From Zygnema circumcarinatum (lineage: Eukaryota; Streptophyta; Zygnematophyceae; Zygnematales; Zygnemataceae), in the NCBI GenBank assembly GCA_037447605.1, contig CM074807.1, positions 2,044,227 through 2,108,226 of the forward strand: a stretch of 64,000 nucleotides of DNA, read 5' to 3'. Within the stretch, counting starts at the first letter, position 1. The number at the start of each line of letters is the position of its first letter. This document shows positions 1 through 13,100 of this stretch, piece after piece. A program made the translations under genes and the position numbers. The notes under the pieces are model-generated. The model worked only from the letters and a program-made list of their open reading frames with translations. It had not been told where the DNA came from and did not search any database.

Positions 1-210
1 CTGTTTCCTTCCAACCAACAAAACGAGATCCTTAAACTGTCTCATGTCAAATTCCCTTTTTTTTTGTTATTCCTTGTTTTTCCTATGTCTTACACGGCTG
101 GAGTGATCCACGTTTCAACATAAACAGGCTAGCTGCTTGAAACCACGGATTTTGCCTGTCAAGGAAAAATCCAGGAAAGGTTCTTTACATTTTGGTATAG
201 ACTTGTGCAG

Positions 211-3200
211 GTACAAGCTGGTAGTTAACTCACCGGAGCCGAAAAAGCTGCCGTCTGTCTCCCTTTTGAATATCCAGGTAAGAGACTGCAAAGGCGTCCC
301 CGTCAACCATGACGAATTTATTACTGTGGTCGGCTGGGCTAAGTTATTATACTGTGTTCACTTGGTTCTGTTCAAATGAAGTTGTGAAAGTTCGTCCTGC
401 CTATCTCTAGAGCATATGCTAATAGAAATAGCACAACTCTGAGCTAAAATCGTATGCAGCTCAGCTCAGCCCTGCTCTAGTCCATATGGCGGATTGCAGG
501 ATGGTTATCCGCATAGCTAAGGGTGGGGTGAATGTAGTGTAAGCTTGGGTGCATGCTTTATTGAATAAATAAGGAGATGCCTACTCAGAAAAAGGTTGCC
601 CAACCTAGATATGGATTGGTCTAGGCAAGCTTCAAATAGCTATTTCATTCATAGAGCGGGATTTTTCCTTTTGATTTATTTCCTATTCTGATTGATGGCA
701 GCCCTCTGGTTGAGATGTTTGTAGGGCTGGCTGCATGGCCTCCGATTGGAGGGTGAGAGTGGGACGCTCCCGACTATCGCTATTGTCGCCTCATATGATA
801 CGTTTGGCGCTGTCCCGGTAAGTGGGTTAGACTCTCTTTGATCGTATTTTAGTAGTTTTACTCGCGGTCTATTCCTATTCGAGTATAGGAGCTCTTTTTG
901 TGTCAGCAGGTACTGCCGATTTGTTACATCAACTGGTTGCAGGAGTATCTGCAATTTCTTCTTCTTCTTGTGGGGTGGTCAATTTCAGGCTCTCTCTACC
1001 GGCGGTCTCAGCAATGGAAGCGGAGTGGTCGTCCTACTGGAGCTTGTTAGACTATTTTCCCGCCTTTATGCTAATCCCAAGACTCGCGCTCGCTACAACC
1101 TTCTCTTTGGTCTCACATCAGGGGGTCCATACAATTTTGACGGGACCAAGCAGGTCAGTTCTTCTGTTCCCCTTATCAGGGCAAACAGTTTTGAATGTTA
1201 TCCTTGACAGTTCTTTGTGGTTCATGCTGCATGTTCAATATTTCTTGTCCCCACTTGTTGTAAGTCATTTGTTCTCACACTGCTGAAGGGTAGAGTGTTT
1301 ACTGCAGTTTGAGAGAAACTTTTCATGATCAGCTTTTTTTGTGGTGTAGAGGGCATGCATGAGATGCCATCTTTGGCGGGTTGGGCTGCAGTGGCTGGCC
1401 AGCTTGGATCAAAGGCTGCTTGAAACTGTGGAGTTTGCTATTTGCATCAACTCTGTCGGGACATGGACAGACAAACTCCACATCCATGGCTCCAAGCCAA
1501 GAAAAGACCCGGCGATTTCGCCGTTGTATGAGGTGAGGTCTTGCCAGCGATGCCAACTTACAACGAGTAGACCTTTTAGGGGAACGTGCAATGCATGCAT
1601 GATTAGTTGGATTTTAGCTTTTGTGTACATAGAAGTTCTTTGCAGCAAGAATGAATGAGAGTCACACTTGTTGTCCTTTCATTATGGTAGCGCAATTATT
1701 TTGTGTCAGTGGAAGTCACTCCGAACTTCTTTGTAGTGGAAACTTCAAAGGCTTGAGAGAGGGATACCAATAAGGCCGTAATACTCAATACCACTTTGGC
1801 TGACGAAGGCATAGACCATCTTGGTCATGCAAGTCCCTTCGTTCATTTTACGGCCCTGGTGACATGCAGCCGCACATGCAGGCCATCCGCATGATATCTT
1901 GAGATGTAAATCCACAACATGGCCACAGTTAACCAATTTTTCAACTTGGGACCGCAGGGGCTGGAGACAGTGGCTCAGGAGCTTGGCTTTTCGCTGGAGG
2001 TGGTTCACAAAAAAATCAACATTTCAGATTCCCGGGTGAATTCCACCAACATTCTCAGCTTAACGCTGTCGCTTTGCTGACGAGTGATGCCTGGCCAGTG
2101 CGAGCATGCTACGCAAGTCCAAGTTGTTTTATGATTGTCCAAACATTGGAAGCATTGTGAATGGCACGCCTCCGATATGGAAGACAATCTCTTTTGGCAC
2201 GGTTAGCTTGGGACCTTGTAATGAATTTGATGCATATTTGATGCTGTACTTTTAGGAAGTCTTTTATGGTGTTCAATCAGGAAAGGACTTCAACGTATCT
2301 TGCCTTAGCAACACTCTGATTATGGTTATGTGGTTTGTACGATATTTCTCGGCAGTATCGGGTGAATGTCGTTTAGCTGACTCTATCTGAGGGTGCGGCC
2401 GTGACAGGTGGCATGGGAGCATGAATGGTTCTCGCGCAGCAAGATCCCTGCGGCGACGCTCTCAGAGCTTGAAACAGCGCCTGACCTTTTCCGCCATACA
2501 GGAGGCCTTGCAGACCGGAGGTACAAGGGATAACTGAATTTGGACATGCATAGACAATGGATGTGATGCGGATGACAGGCCTCAGGATTAGCTAACTTAA
2601 AGGTCCTGTATACAAAGGTGCTTTGTATGGTTTCTTGATGGTGAAATGGGAGGAAAGCTGGAGGTTGGATATAAATTATGATTACCTTAAGATACTTGAG
2701 AGATGTGCCCCTTTTTCATCATAGAGATGCCGGGAGCAGTTTTGTGTTTCAGCATTAAGCCGCTAGAGTTGGGGCATCAAGATCTGCGTACATGTCTACA
2801 CAGAATGAATTTTGCGAAAAGTGGGGCCTCTCATTTTCAAATGCGATGGAGGACATTTCTGCAGAGCTGGCTATTGAACAGTGTGCTTTGGGGTTTTCTG
2901 TTGACAGGAGGAAAGCAGATGAGGCGGCAGTGTGTCAGTCAATAAAGCTTGTGGCAGAAACTCTTGGAGTGAGCCACTCTTCCGCGATCCCCTCTTTTGT
3001 CTTTCGTTTGATTCCTGATCACAGTTCCACCACTTTTACTGTCATGATCTCCCATCGATAGTATCAGTACCCAAGACCTCCCCATGGTTCCAACCTCTTG
3101 CCACTCCATTGGCTGATGCCACCCTCTCTACGAGCACGAGTATCATTTGGATAGGATGGGCCCAAGAAAATAAGTCGGTCTTTCCCGCAGAGCTTCTTCT

Positions 3201-4793
3201 CGGAAGTGTCATCAACTATTCGCTCATCGTGGGTGTCAAAAGAGACCCAATGTCTTCACTTGGCTGCTGGCTATAACCGTAATACACTGAAGAGGGAGAT
3301 TGACCTTGGCCACAGGTTTCTGACTAAGGTTGACCTTAATCGTAGGCTGACCATTTGGCTGCATGGGAGGGACATGCTGGCAAACAGTGGCGTTATGCTG
3401 GCTGGCCAGATTACAATGCATTGCTGCATTCATGGGCTAAGTTGATATGTGGACCTTACTGGGAATTTCCATGTTCCTTTCTGCGTAATGCAGAGGCACA
3501 TTTTTGGGTATCAGGACAGGAAAATAGAAATTTTCGCTGCCAATAGCAGCTTGGGAATAAGCCGGCTTTTTGTCCACCACTGGTTGCGGTTGCTTGGGCG
3601 CACTCCGCGGGTGGCACCGTATCTCCCCAAAACGGCTCCATTCATTGCTGCATTGCAGAAGGTGCTTAAGACCACTCCTGTTATGCTGGACCCTTTGCAC
3701 TTGCGACTCATGCAGAGTGGCCTATGCGTTGCTGTATGGAAAGAGCTGAGACAATGCCTTCTCGTCGATCTTGTTCATTACTACGGAAAAATGCCTTTCT
3801 GTTGAGGAGACATTTTCCGCATATGCTGCGCCATCTTGCAAGGCAGCTTGTTTAGTTTGTAGCCTATTTACAGTTCTTAACAAATGATGTGTTCGTGCCT
3901 TGCCCTAGATGTGACTTTTCTTTTTCTCTGTTGGCCTTTTACAGGAACTCTCAGGACGGTTGGCAGATGTAACTGTACGGACTATGGCATTGGATAGTGC
4001 ATTTGTATTCTTTGATTCACCAGATGCCAAACTCAACATTTATCAGGTCAGTTTTCATCACCGCTACTGCTTCTCTAATGCATCATAGGAACATATTTTG
4101 TCTTGAGATTCAAGATGGACAGCTTAGTGGTAAGCTGACTACTCTTATGTTGAGAGGTACAGCTTTTGTCCTCTGTCTTTTTTGCTTGAAACGAAAAACA
4201 CAATGCACTATCACGGCTGTTGCATGCGCAATCATGCCATGCATTCTCATGCAATGTCTCATTTCCGAACCATCTCCATCTATTCGTGTGTCTCTCCTGC
4301 AGGTTGCAAGCGTGACCTTTGACGTGCTGATTTTGCTAGCTGTTGGATCTTACCTTGGGGCACTATTTGTGATTCTCCACATCAGCACCAAGGTGAGTTT
4401 TCTCCTAGAAGATCTTATTGTTCAGGAGTGAGAACCTAGATCTCCTTTAATTTCTTGAGCCCTATGATTTGCTGCTGAAGAAACGCTTTGTAGTTACAAA
4501 GCGTTTTTCGTCGACCAACGGTGGTCCTTCGTTTACAAGACAGAAAAAATTATATCAGACCAAGTCAACGTAACAACAGACGCCTAGATTCTCATTCTTT
4601 TTGTCACCAAGAATTGGATAGCTTCGAACCAGGCCCTGTGAAAAAACGGAGCAGCAAATGAGACTAGGCAGCGAATGGCTGGTTCATGTACTCAGATGGC
4701 GTTACTGACACGTGCTTTTGAGTTCTGCAGGGGTTCGATGATCTGATGGGAGTTTTTCGCCGTCCTCCCACTCGGAAGATGAAGGCTGCTTAG
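211..4793 (+). CDS. NCLN: Nicalin (BOS complex subunit), 3' part, at least 11 exons
   Basis: Exons in the window: 211-277, 725-817, 989-1153, 1392-1532, 1958-2035, 2408-2520, 2908-2968, 3494-3661, 3945-4046, 4303-4392 and 4731-4793 (stop TAG). All have GT-AG borders and matching phases, giving about 380 C-terminal residues; the N-terminus lies before the window. Signatures seen are YKLVV.SPEPKKL, IAIVASYDTFGA, SNGSGVVVLLELVRLFSRLY, RYNLLFGLTSGGPYNFDGT, HKKINISDSRVAWEHEWFSR, RTPRVAPYLPKTAPF and a last membrane segment (SVTFDVLILLAVGSYLGALF) before the basic tail RRPPTRKMKAA. These match plant nicalin closely. Family knowledge: nicalin has an M28 aminopeptidase-like lumenal fold without the metal ligands, and works at the ER with NOMO and TMEM147 in the multipass translocon. 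Here too the expected catalytic HxD site reads YDTFG. Bases 1-210 look intronic. Confidence 0.93.
4481..4506. repeat. Perfect 12-bp inverted repeat in the last nicalin intron
   Basis: AAACGCTTTGTA is followed by GT and then by its exact reverse complement. It lies in the intron 4393-4730 and would make a tight 12-bp hairpin in RNA. No function is claimed. Confidence 0.75.
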
Positions 4794-5165
4794 GAGGAGC
4801 GTTAGAGAGCGTAGAGTGTATCATCATATTCCCTTGTATTGCTTTTTCATGCGGAGGGTGCTGAGCAGTGTTGTAGCAAGCAGCCGTAGAGCAGCGTAGG
4901 CTACATTCTAGTTGCCGGAGGCCTGATGGGCATCAGCCTTCTTTTTCAGTTGTACTGCACTCTATTCAAAAGTAAACAAGGCGAGTTCTGAACCTAAACT
5001 TCTGCGGCGTCGGGAAGCGCGAAGCGCGCTGGTGGGCGGTGGGATGATGCGGGACCTCTTTTGGTAAAGTTACAGCTTTGCTGACGCCCGGTCAGCCGCT
5101 CGGTGGAAGCCGGTTTTGAAAAAGGACTACAGCGAAACCCAACAGGTTGAGAAATTGAACGATTT

Positions 5166-5185
5166 CGCCATCGTGAGATCAATGC
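5166..5185 (-). repeat. Dispersed repeat, copy A (20-bp core only)
   Basis: On the minus strand it reads GCATTGATCTCACGATGGCG, identical to the core at 36101-36120, 43537-43556 and 51791-51810. Apart from one or two adjacent bases, the flanks do not match the longer copies, so this is either a truncated copy or the core is the conserved functional part. Confidence 0.8.
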
Positions 5186-5364
5186 AGCGTCTTCCCCCGC
5201 GGTTTCTTACTTAATTTCGTAATGTTTAAACTAATTAATCAATTCAATTAATAAGATAGAACCTTCAAACAATTTAATGCCGGCAGCTGCCGGAGTACCT
5301 GCCGGTCAGTGCCGGCACAGAACGGCAAGAAGTGCCCCGTGCTGTTGCGGGCGCCACAGCCGGC

Positions 5365-5565
5365 CATATATTGACACCCGATACGATCCGATACTATCCG
5401 ATATGGAAGATATTTTATCGGTTCCAATACAGTACGATACATTTCAGCCGTCTGCGTGGCGGGATCGGTTCTGTTCAGTTCAATCCGGCTCGATTCGGAT
5501 CGATACGATATAGTCCAATTCGGTATGTTATACAGGACGAGCCGATTCGATATCCGGCTGCGCCT
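5365..5565. promoter_or_regulatory. Degenerate CGATAC/CCGATA array in the UTP6 promoter
   Basis: Variants of CGATAC, CCGATAT, TCGGTT, TCGGATCG and GATACGATA recur about every 8-12 bases over 200 bp ending roughly 80 bp before the UTP6 ATG. There is no clean tandem unit. It resembles the TATCG array at 14141-14350. The promoter role is inferred from position only. Confidence 0.5.
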
Positions 5566-5644
5566 CCCACAGTCGCAGGGCGAGGGCTCCGCTCGCGGCC
5601 TGCAGCTGCGGCGGAGGGGCCAAGGGGCACGGCAGGGAGCGGCC

Positions 5645-8600
5645 ATGGCGGACACGGTGCGGTACCTGTTGGAGCAAATGGTGCCTGAGCTCGAGGATTA
5701 TGAAAAAAGGGGTTTGTTCACAAGGCAAGAATTGAAGCAGGTGGTTAAGAAACGCACCAGTTTTGAGTATATACTGAAACGGAGAGCCCCTGAGAAGGAG
5801 GATTATTTGCGCTATATTGAATATGAGCTGCAATTGGATAGTTTGCGGAAACTTCGAAAAGCTGCGATAGAGCGGGGCATGAAATCTGCGAACATTAAGT
5901 GGAAGTCGTCACTAAGTGATCGGGCTATCACAAGGAGGGTTCTGTTCATATACGAGCGAGCTTTGCGGAAATTCAAGGGCGATTTGAAGCTGTGGCTCAA
6001 ATGTACGGAGTTCTGTCGAATGCGAGGCGCCACACGGCATATGCAGAAGGTGCGAGAGTTCGTACTACTCTTCTCACAAGGTTGTTGAGGGCAGCCAATG
6101 GGCCAATGGGCGTAATGGGTAATAACGGATTCGAAAGGCAGCCATTCCAGTTCGAGCGAGGGCTTAGCATCACAATTCATCTTGGAGCTTCTCTGCAGGT
6201 GGTAACTCGCGCATTGCAGTTGCACCCCTGCACCCCCGGGCTCTGGATGTACGCAGCTGCCTGGGAATTTGAACACAACCTCAATGAGAAGGCTGCGCGT
6301 ACGCTCATGCAGCAGGGACTGCGCATGTGCCCTGCTTCTGAAGCTTTATGGCTAGAGTACCTTCGCCTGGAATTGGCATGTACTCGTAAAATCAAGGCCA
6401 GACAATTGCTTCTTAGCTCAGGGGACTTGCCCATTGAGGGCTTGGAGGATGGGTCGTCAAAGCCGGAGCAAGCAGACAAGACAATAAGGAAGCTGGATGA
6501 ACTCAGTGCCAAGATGGCGCTAACGATATTCCGCAATGCAGTTGCAGCACTGCCCCGGAGTATGAAGCTCCGGTTGCACTTTTTGCAGATATTGGAGGAA
6601 GTAGATTTTGCTGGAGCTAAGGAAGTGCGTGAGGAGGTCGTCAATAATTTAATGCAGAATTTCCCAGGAAGCGTAGAATGCTGCAAGCTGTTGGTAGAGA
6701 GGGCGCTCAAGGAACGAGGTGGCTCGAATGCTTGTGATGTGGACGAGGCAGAGCTACATGCAATTCAGGTAAGGTAACTTCTTCGCTTATGCTAGCTGCC
6801 GACTGGGATGGATCGTAGTTTTCAGGAGTCAGTGCTTGATGAGACAAAAGTCACCATAAAAGTGAAACATGAACGATGTAATCTTTGCAACATATTCGGT
6901 TCAACAAGCTATGATCAACATTCCACTGGAATCACGACATGTCACACAAGGAAAGATGATGCTAAGAAGGATAACAATGCTCTCCAACTGGCCAGCTCAA
7001 GCCAACAGCCTTTCTACTTTTGTGTTTCATATAACTTGCAAAGAACCTGAGAGGTCGGAAATATTGTATGACTGCAGATATATGAAAACAGCCTGGATAT
7101 AAAACCATCACCAACACTGTTCGAGGCATTCATAGAATTCCTTGAGGATCGGATGATCTCCGATCATGACCGAGCTGATTGTCAATCACCTTCTGGCAAA
7201 AAGGCCTCCAAAACTGCCGAGAAACTTGCCGCAGTTTATGAAAAGGCGAGGATTGAAAGAATGTTGACGCAGCGCGCTGCAGAGAAACGAATAGCCTTTC
7301 TCATGCGGCAGGGCCTCGATGAGGAAACGCTGGAGGCTGCTTGCAGGCCGAGTGAATGCTGTCCTGAAGCAGCCGGGAGTTTGTGGGCACATAGGATGGC
7401 TTTGGAGCTGCAGGGGCAACACACGGGTGCCAAAAAAAATTCTGATGGTGGTGAACAGTCATTCGGTCTTTTTGGCAAAGCTGTGGAGACAGTGAAGCTG
7501 AGCGAGTCTCTCCCATTATGGAGACAGGTTGGCGTGCTTCCTACTCGTGCTGTCTATCATATGCAGTTATTGCAGTGCTAATCATACCCACATCTTTGGG
7601 ATCCCTACATCACAAATTTCCGCTAACATTTCTGTCTTGAAAGCGGTGGCTGACATGCAACTCATGCAGGCGCCTTCCTGCTCTGAGGAATTGACGTGCA
7701 AGAGTTTTTTGTTCATTTTAGTTGGCATCAGGTTGAAAAATACCTCTCTTGTTTGAGGTCTTATGTTGCTACCATGAAACGCTGGTCCAGTGGTTGTGTG
7801 TTTAGCCTGGTTTTCCAGCATATGATCAGTGTCGTATTGTGACGTCGTCAAGTACTACCTCCTTTTGTCTTGCTTGTTTAACTGAAAATCAGAATGATGC
7901 CTTGAATCCTACAATGTTTTGCTTTTGCAGCTGCTGACGACAATTCTTGTTTGTGGCAGTTCATGGAGTCAGCAACCCTTCGAGGAGGTGTGGGAGAGAT
8001 TGTAGATCTGGCAGGGACTCTTTTGACCCGCAATGGCGGGGGTGCGGGATCAGCAGAGCTAGAATGCACCATAGTGACATGGGTACTGCAGCTTAGAGGA
8101 TCGGAAGAGGCTCGGGCCGTTTGTAACAGGTTTGTGCACCCCACTGCAACGTTGAAGAATGGGAGTAGGAGGTTGAAGCGGTTTGGGCATAAAAAGGGCT
8201 TGCAATTCGTGCTGCATTTGTTTGCCATGGCGACATTTGTGGAGCTTTGTCTTTTGACTTCATGAGAGAATTAGTCAGGCTATGGTTTTGCACAAATGCC
8301 ATATAGGCTAGTAGCTGTGAATACGGCAGTTTCTCAAGGTAACAGATTACCTGAAACAATTACTGAGATCTGGATGTCATCAATGGGGATGCCTTGCTGG
8401 GAAGCTTCATGTATGTTTTTAGGGTTTTTAGGGTTTTTAGAGTTGTGTTGCAACCCATACCTTTCTGCTGAAATGTGTGCAGGCTTCTCGCACTTCCTAG
8501 CCCGACTGAAGACTTGGTGAGGTGCTATGGAAGAATGGAGGCGCAAGCAGCAGCGGCTGGGGATGCTGAAGCTATGCCTCGACTGAGGAAGGCATTTGAT

Positions 8601-8990
8601 GGGTGGCTCAGTCAACGTCAAGCGACAGATTCTGCTTTTTGGCTGGAGTACTGCCGGCTCGAGCTGCAGGTAGCGCTCTGGCTAGAGAAATGGCGACCCT
8701 TGCTAATTGCCTAGTGTTGTTTCAAAATTTATTTCTCTGAAGAGGTGTGTGAGCGGCATGTCAGGTCTTATTGCCATGCTCCTTTTTCCTTCTCTCGTTG
8801 TTCTCTCTGTTCTGGCATTGGCACTGTCAGCTGAAGTTGTTCACACTGCACGTGTTGCTGTTTGCAGTTTGGCAGCCCTCAAGCAGCAGCTGCTGTATAT
8901 TGGCGGGCGAAGAAGTCCTTGAAAGATCCATCGGCGTTCATAGCAGACTATCAGGAACTTACAGCAGGACATGAAACGTTTGATCATTGA
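5645..8990 (+). CDS. UTP6: U3 snoRNA-associated protein 6 (UTP6), 6 exons, complete
   Basis: Exons 5645-6049, 6199-6768, 7078-7527, 7960-8129, 8483-8669 and 8868-8990 (TGA) join in phase to 634 residues, close to human UTP6 (about 597). The ATG sits in a good context (gccATGgc) and opens MADTVRYLLEQMVPELEDYE, the family N-terminus. HAT (half-a-TPR) helices follow, for example LWLKCTEFCRM, LWMYAAAWEFE, LWLEYLRLELACTRKIKAR, FWLEYCRLEL and the C-terminal AVYWRAKKSLKD. Family role: a UtpB component of the nucleolar small-subunit processome that assembles on U3 snoRNA and the 5' ETS of pre-rRNA for the early 18S cleavages. The intron at 8130-8482 holds TTTTTAGGG repeats. The family assignment is firm; the acceptor of exon 4 (7960) is slightly less certain because another AG lies at 7929-7930. 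Confidence 0.93.
8415..8441 (+). repeat. Short telomere-like TTTTTAGGG run in a UTP6 intron
   Basis: Two units of TTTTTAGGG and one of TTTTTAGAG. The plant telomere unit is TTTAGGG and some green algae use TTTTAGGG; this 9-base unit is only similar and too short to mean more than an interstitial or chance run. Confidence 0.5.
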
Positions 8991-10125
8991 AAACACGTCG
9001 TGCACCCATTTAGGAAGTCCTCTGTCGGGTATCTGCTTCTTGTAAGGTACTTCTTGTCTTTGTTCAATGCCGGCGCAGAGGAAACTCCCAACAAGTTGGA
9101 ATTGTGATAGGTAATTTTGGACTGCTAGTCACACATCGAAATCGCAACTCATTGCCGCTGTAAATCGGAGAGTGACACTTTTTCATTTGTCACCAACTGT
9201 TGCGGCCTCGGCAGTTAAAAGCTGGCAACATGAAGATGTCGAGGATGCAGTCCTTGAACGATGAAGCACACCTTAGAGTGGTGCTCAGCTGCTCATAGTT
9301 TTGACTCCAATGTTAGCTTCGGGGCAATTAGCAGACTTTGGCTCAACTTTTTTGCAAGGATAAGCCGTTACTGAATTGGCGTGAAAGCAACTGGCTGCCT
9401 CTCTCTGAAACAGGAAAGGGGGAAAAAAGGTATTCGTTTTATTTGCTATTTGTCTGTCCACAAGATATCTACATGGGACAACAATGCCAACTTAACTGCA
9501 GCCCAGCTAGGTCCATGGCTTAGCTAAAATCAAATAAGGCTGATCACTTCGTTCCAATCATGCCAAGAAATGTGCAGCTGACGCTTCCTTCAGAGGCTCA
9601 CTTCCCTCGAACGCGAGGGCTCCACTGGAGACAGATGCGATGCCAATATGAAAACAAAACTCTGAGCAGCACCCGTGACAGGGCCACTGTTAGACCTGAT
9701 GCAGCGAATTCTGTCTGGCCCAGCTGTGGAAGGCTGAAGGCCAGCCTGGCCCTTTTATAGCTTCCTCAAAATAACACACCAATTCGACCTGTCATAAAAC
9801 GAATCCTCAATGACTGCGCCATTTATAGATGCTGCCAACCTGCAACCAAGGAGAGTGCACACCTTCGGAAGGATCAAGCTGTGCAATAGCGAACGGAGGA
9901 ATTCCGTACCCCGCAATCGGACAGCAAAATTATCTACACTTTGACTCTTCAAGCAAGCAGTTGTTAATGGACCTGTAGCGCCAAGTAGCTTATATCTGTC
10001 TCCCTCCCTCCTGAAAGGAAGGGTCCTACATCAAGACTTAAAGGTTACGAAAGCTCGCAGCGAATGTACATCTGCAGACTATATCTTCAACCAAAAGGTT
10101 TATTCGCTCAGGCTCAGTAAACTTC
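8991..10125. other. Convergent intergenic region, UTP6 / ALKBH8
   Basis: 3' flanks of two genes that point toward each other. Small ORFs only, with no family resemblance, repeat or structure that stood out. Confidence 0.5.
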
Positions 10126-13100
10126 TCACCTCTCCAACTCGCCTTGTTGAAACACATGGTAGTATCGATTATACACAACAGCCCCTTTCTTGTCATCTTT
10201 GCGAGCAAAACCTGTCGAAAGAGCTTGAGCGGAAGCTCCTGAAATCTCTGCTCTGTGATAGGGCAAATGCCAGGGAACAAAGTATTCCTGCTCCACTGCA
10301 TCATGGCCTGTCAGACTTTCCCTGTTTGTTTCCTTAACCTCCATTCTGTCTTCAAATCTCTGGCACCCATCAGATGTGCTGCATTCCAAGTCAACTTCAG
10401 GGCCAGATGTCAAGCTAATAATAGCTGACATTTCCCCTCCCAAATTCTGATTGCTTTCAGGAATATTCTCAAGTTTCGTTGATTGGTCCCTACTCCTCTG
10501 CCCTCCTTCAGGCATGTCGACCCACCTCTCAGTATGTTTGCCACTCAAAGGTGTCCACTTGGCAACTAACGACTCATCCTCCTGTTCTCGGGCCCACACC
10601 GTGATGAGAACTCTTCCCCCACTTCTCACTATCCGAAGAAGCTCCACGATAGCCAGTCTGCGCCGCTGAATTGTGCTGAGATGGTGCAACACTGCAATGG
10701 AGATCGCTGCATCAAATGTATTCCATCGATATGGTAAAACGAGCCCATCCGCAACAAGAACCTGAAAGTTATTCTTTGCGCATATACCTACTAAGGATGG
10801 ACTGATGTCACAGCCAATAAAGTAACAGCTTGGATTAAATCCGAGATACTTGCCATTGCCACACCCGACATCAGCCACAAGGCTTCCTGGTGACAACGAG
10901 CTCAAAAAGGCTGCCACCTTTGGCCACTTGGCAAAGCGAGTGGAGCTAAAGTGGGGAGCAATTGCATCATACACCTGATGGACAAAGGTTCGCTCAATAG
11001 CAGGAGTGCCCTTGGAAGCTTCCTTCTCAGTGCCTGAAAACTTGTCGCCACAAGATACTAGCACGCTGTCTGGGGTGCTCAATTGGAATTCTTCACTTGG
11101 CTCCTGAAATTCTTCAGAAACATCCTGAGGGGTTCGGTGACATCTGCTATCTCCCGAAAAGGCATCAGTTTCATCCTCAGCTCCATTTGTAAGATTGGCT
11201 ACTCCTCTGCATCCGGCCTTGTCTAGTTCACCTTCAGAGTCCATCGTCCACGACTCATTGTTGTGAACAGCAGACTTTAGCACCTCTTCTGTGCCCTCAA
11301 CAGGAGAGTTCCGGAAACCCTGATGCTCTTGATCAATTTCTAACTTTTCATTATCAGCAATCCCCTGTAAATCCTCGACTATGGCTGGTGAGGCCACCTG
11401 CCGCCCATCACACTCCCACGGATACTCACAACGGCAGGGCCCCCGCCGGACCTGCTCCAAAAGTAAAACCTTTAAAAGGCGTCAAAAAAAAAAATTTGGG
11501 CTAATTGCTACCTCAAATCTCCAATTCCTACTCAGTTGTGCAAACATAGGCCTATTTCCCCGTAAAGGTACAAGAATAATTTCTCAAGGGTGGTCCACAG
11601 CTGCGCTCCAATAAGGCAACGGACACCTTCACAAGAAGTTTAACGCGGACTACAATCAGATTCATTGATGGTTAACGAATCCATTAGTTGATCACAGGGT
11701 GCAGGAAAAAAGGCACACCTTCCTGAAAGTGAAAGAGACTCTGCGACTCTTCCGCTGCACTATAATTCCGTTCACAATGTCAACCTGCTCCGCACACGCT
11801 GGCACCGTGCAAGCAAGCCACCGTCAGCAGCCACAGCCCTGCGGTCAGTCAGCATTCTTCACATGTTTCCAAGGTCTGCAAGGCAGAAAACACTAACAAG
11901 ACAAAAACGAGTGAGCTGTACGAGGTTGAAAGCGAAACAAAAGTGGCACGCACGAAGGAAAATCTGATGTTATACAGCTCTCTGCACTGCTGCCAGGTTG
12001 AATCTCTGTTCGAACCTCTCCTTGTTTCCAATGTAGGGTCCTAGACGTCTATTTCGGTTTCAAGAGGCCTTGTAAAGAGTCAAGTTGCTCTGCTAGAAAT
12101 GTGAGACTAAATGTCAACTTGGAAGTAAAAGACTCTGCTCCACACTGAGGCAATCCTTATATGTCGAAAAGCCAACAAGAAATATGACCCACTGCCACCA
12201 CATAAAGGAACAGTGCACGGGCAGGCACACCTTGTGGTGCGGTATGTAGTGACTCCACGCGTACCGCGCCTCCCCACGCAGAACAAGTAGTGATCTTTCA
12301 GGCAAAAAGAGTGACTTCTTTTTAAATTCTCCTTGTGAGTCCAATCTGCTCTCATTTTCCTCCACCCTGCCCTTTTCGCTACTGTTGTGCAAAGTTTCGG
12401 ATCCCTGCCATGTATCTTTGCGTTGGTCTCCTCCTGTTGGTTCTCTGGGCCGCCGAAATTGCATTATACAAGGTCCGGCGAGAGAGAGAGATATAACAGC
12501 ACCCTCAAAAGCGGTATGAGTGTCCACATGCGGTGCAAGGCCTACACCTCGGAGGTATTCATTCACCTACACCAATCACCCAGTAGCAGATCATGAGGCC
12601 AGGTTTTAAAGATTGAAGCAGAAAGGAAACAAGATCTGCAAACAGCGAAAGACCAGCTCAGAATGTGCAAGCCAATGGCAACGCACCGTGAGCTGATCAA
12701 GCGGCAGGCATGGCTCATTATTGTTCAACAATTCGGGGAGAGCCTCCATCCGCTGCACCACTGATGTCACAAATGAAGGCAATTCACCCAACCGCTGATC
12801 ACGGTTCACATCTCGAATCTGGCCAGTGGACTCCACAAGTTAGAGATAACAGCCAGTGACTTTCCAGCAGCATTGTGCTGAGACGAGTCAAGCCGTTGAA
12901 AACAATTCAGGTCCTCACAGAGCGATGCGAGAGAGTTTAGAAAACAAAGAGTACGCTTGAGAACCGGCACCGCAGCTTCACCTTGTATTGAAACTCAAAG
13001 CCGTAGTGCTGTACACGCCGCTTGCTGAGTGTGTGCCAGGGCTGCTCGTCCACTGCAGCCAATAGCTCCTGCAAGATATAGTTGCAAGCAGTCAGGCAGC

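Larger units (their letters stand above)
4794..5644. other. Intergenic region between nicalin and UTP6 (same strand)
   Basis: It holds the nicalin 3' flank, then one short copy of the dispersed repeat core at 5166-5185, then an AT-rich stretch (5210-5280), then the CGATAC-type array at 5365-5565, and a GC-rich leader directly before UTP6. Open frames running through it are compositional and match nothing I know. Confidence 0.6.

Noticed and set aside
5456-5644. Extended in-frame start for UTP6 upstream of 5645
   Set aside because: The frame stays open into the promoter array, but the extension is low complexity and the ATG at 5645 has a good context and begins at the family N-terminus.
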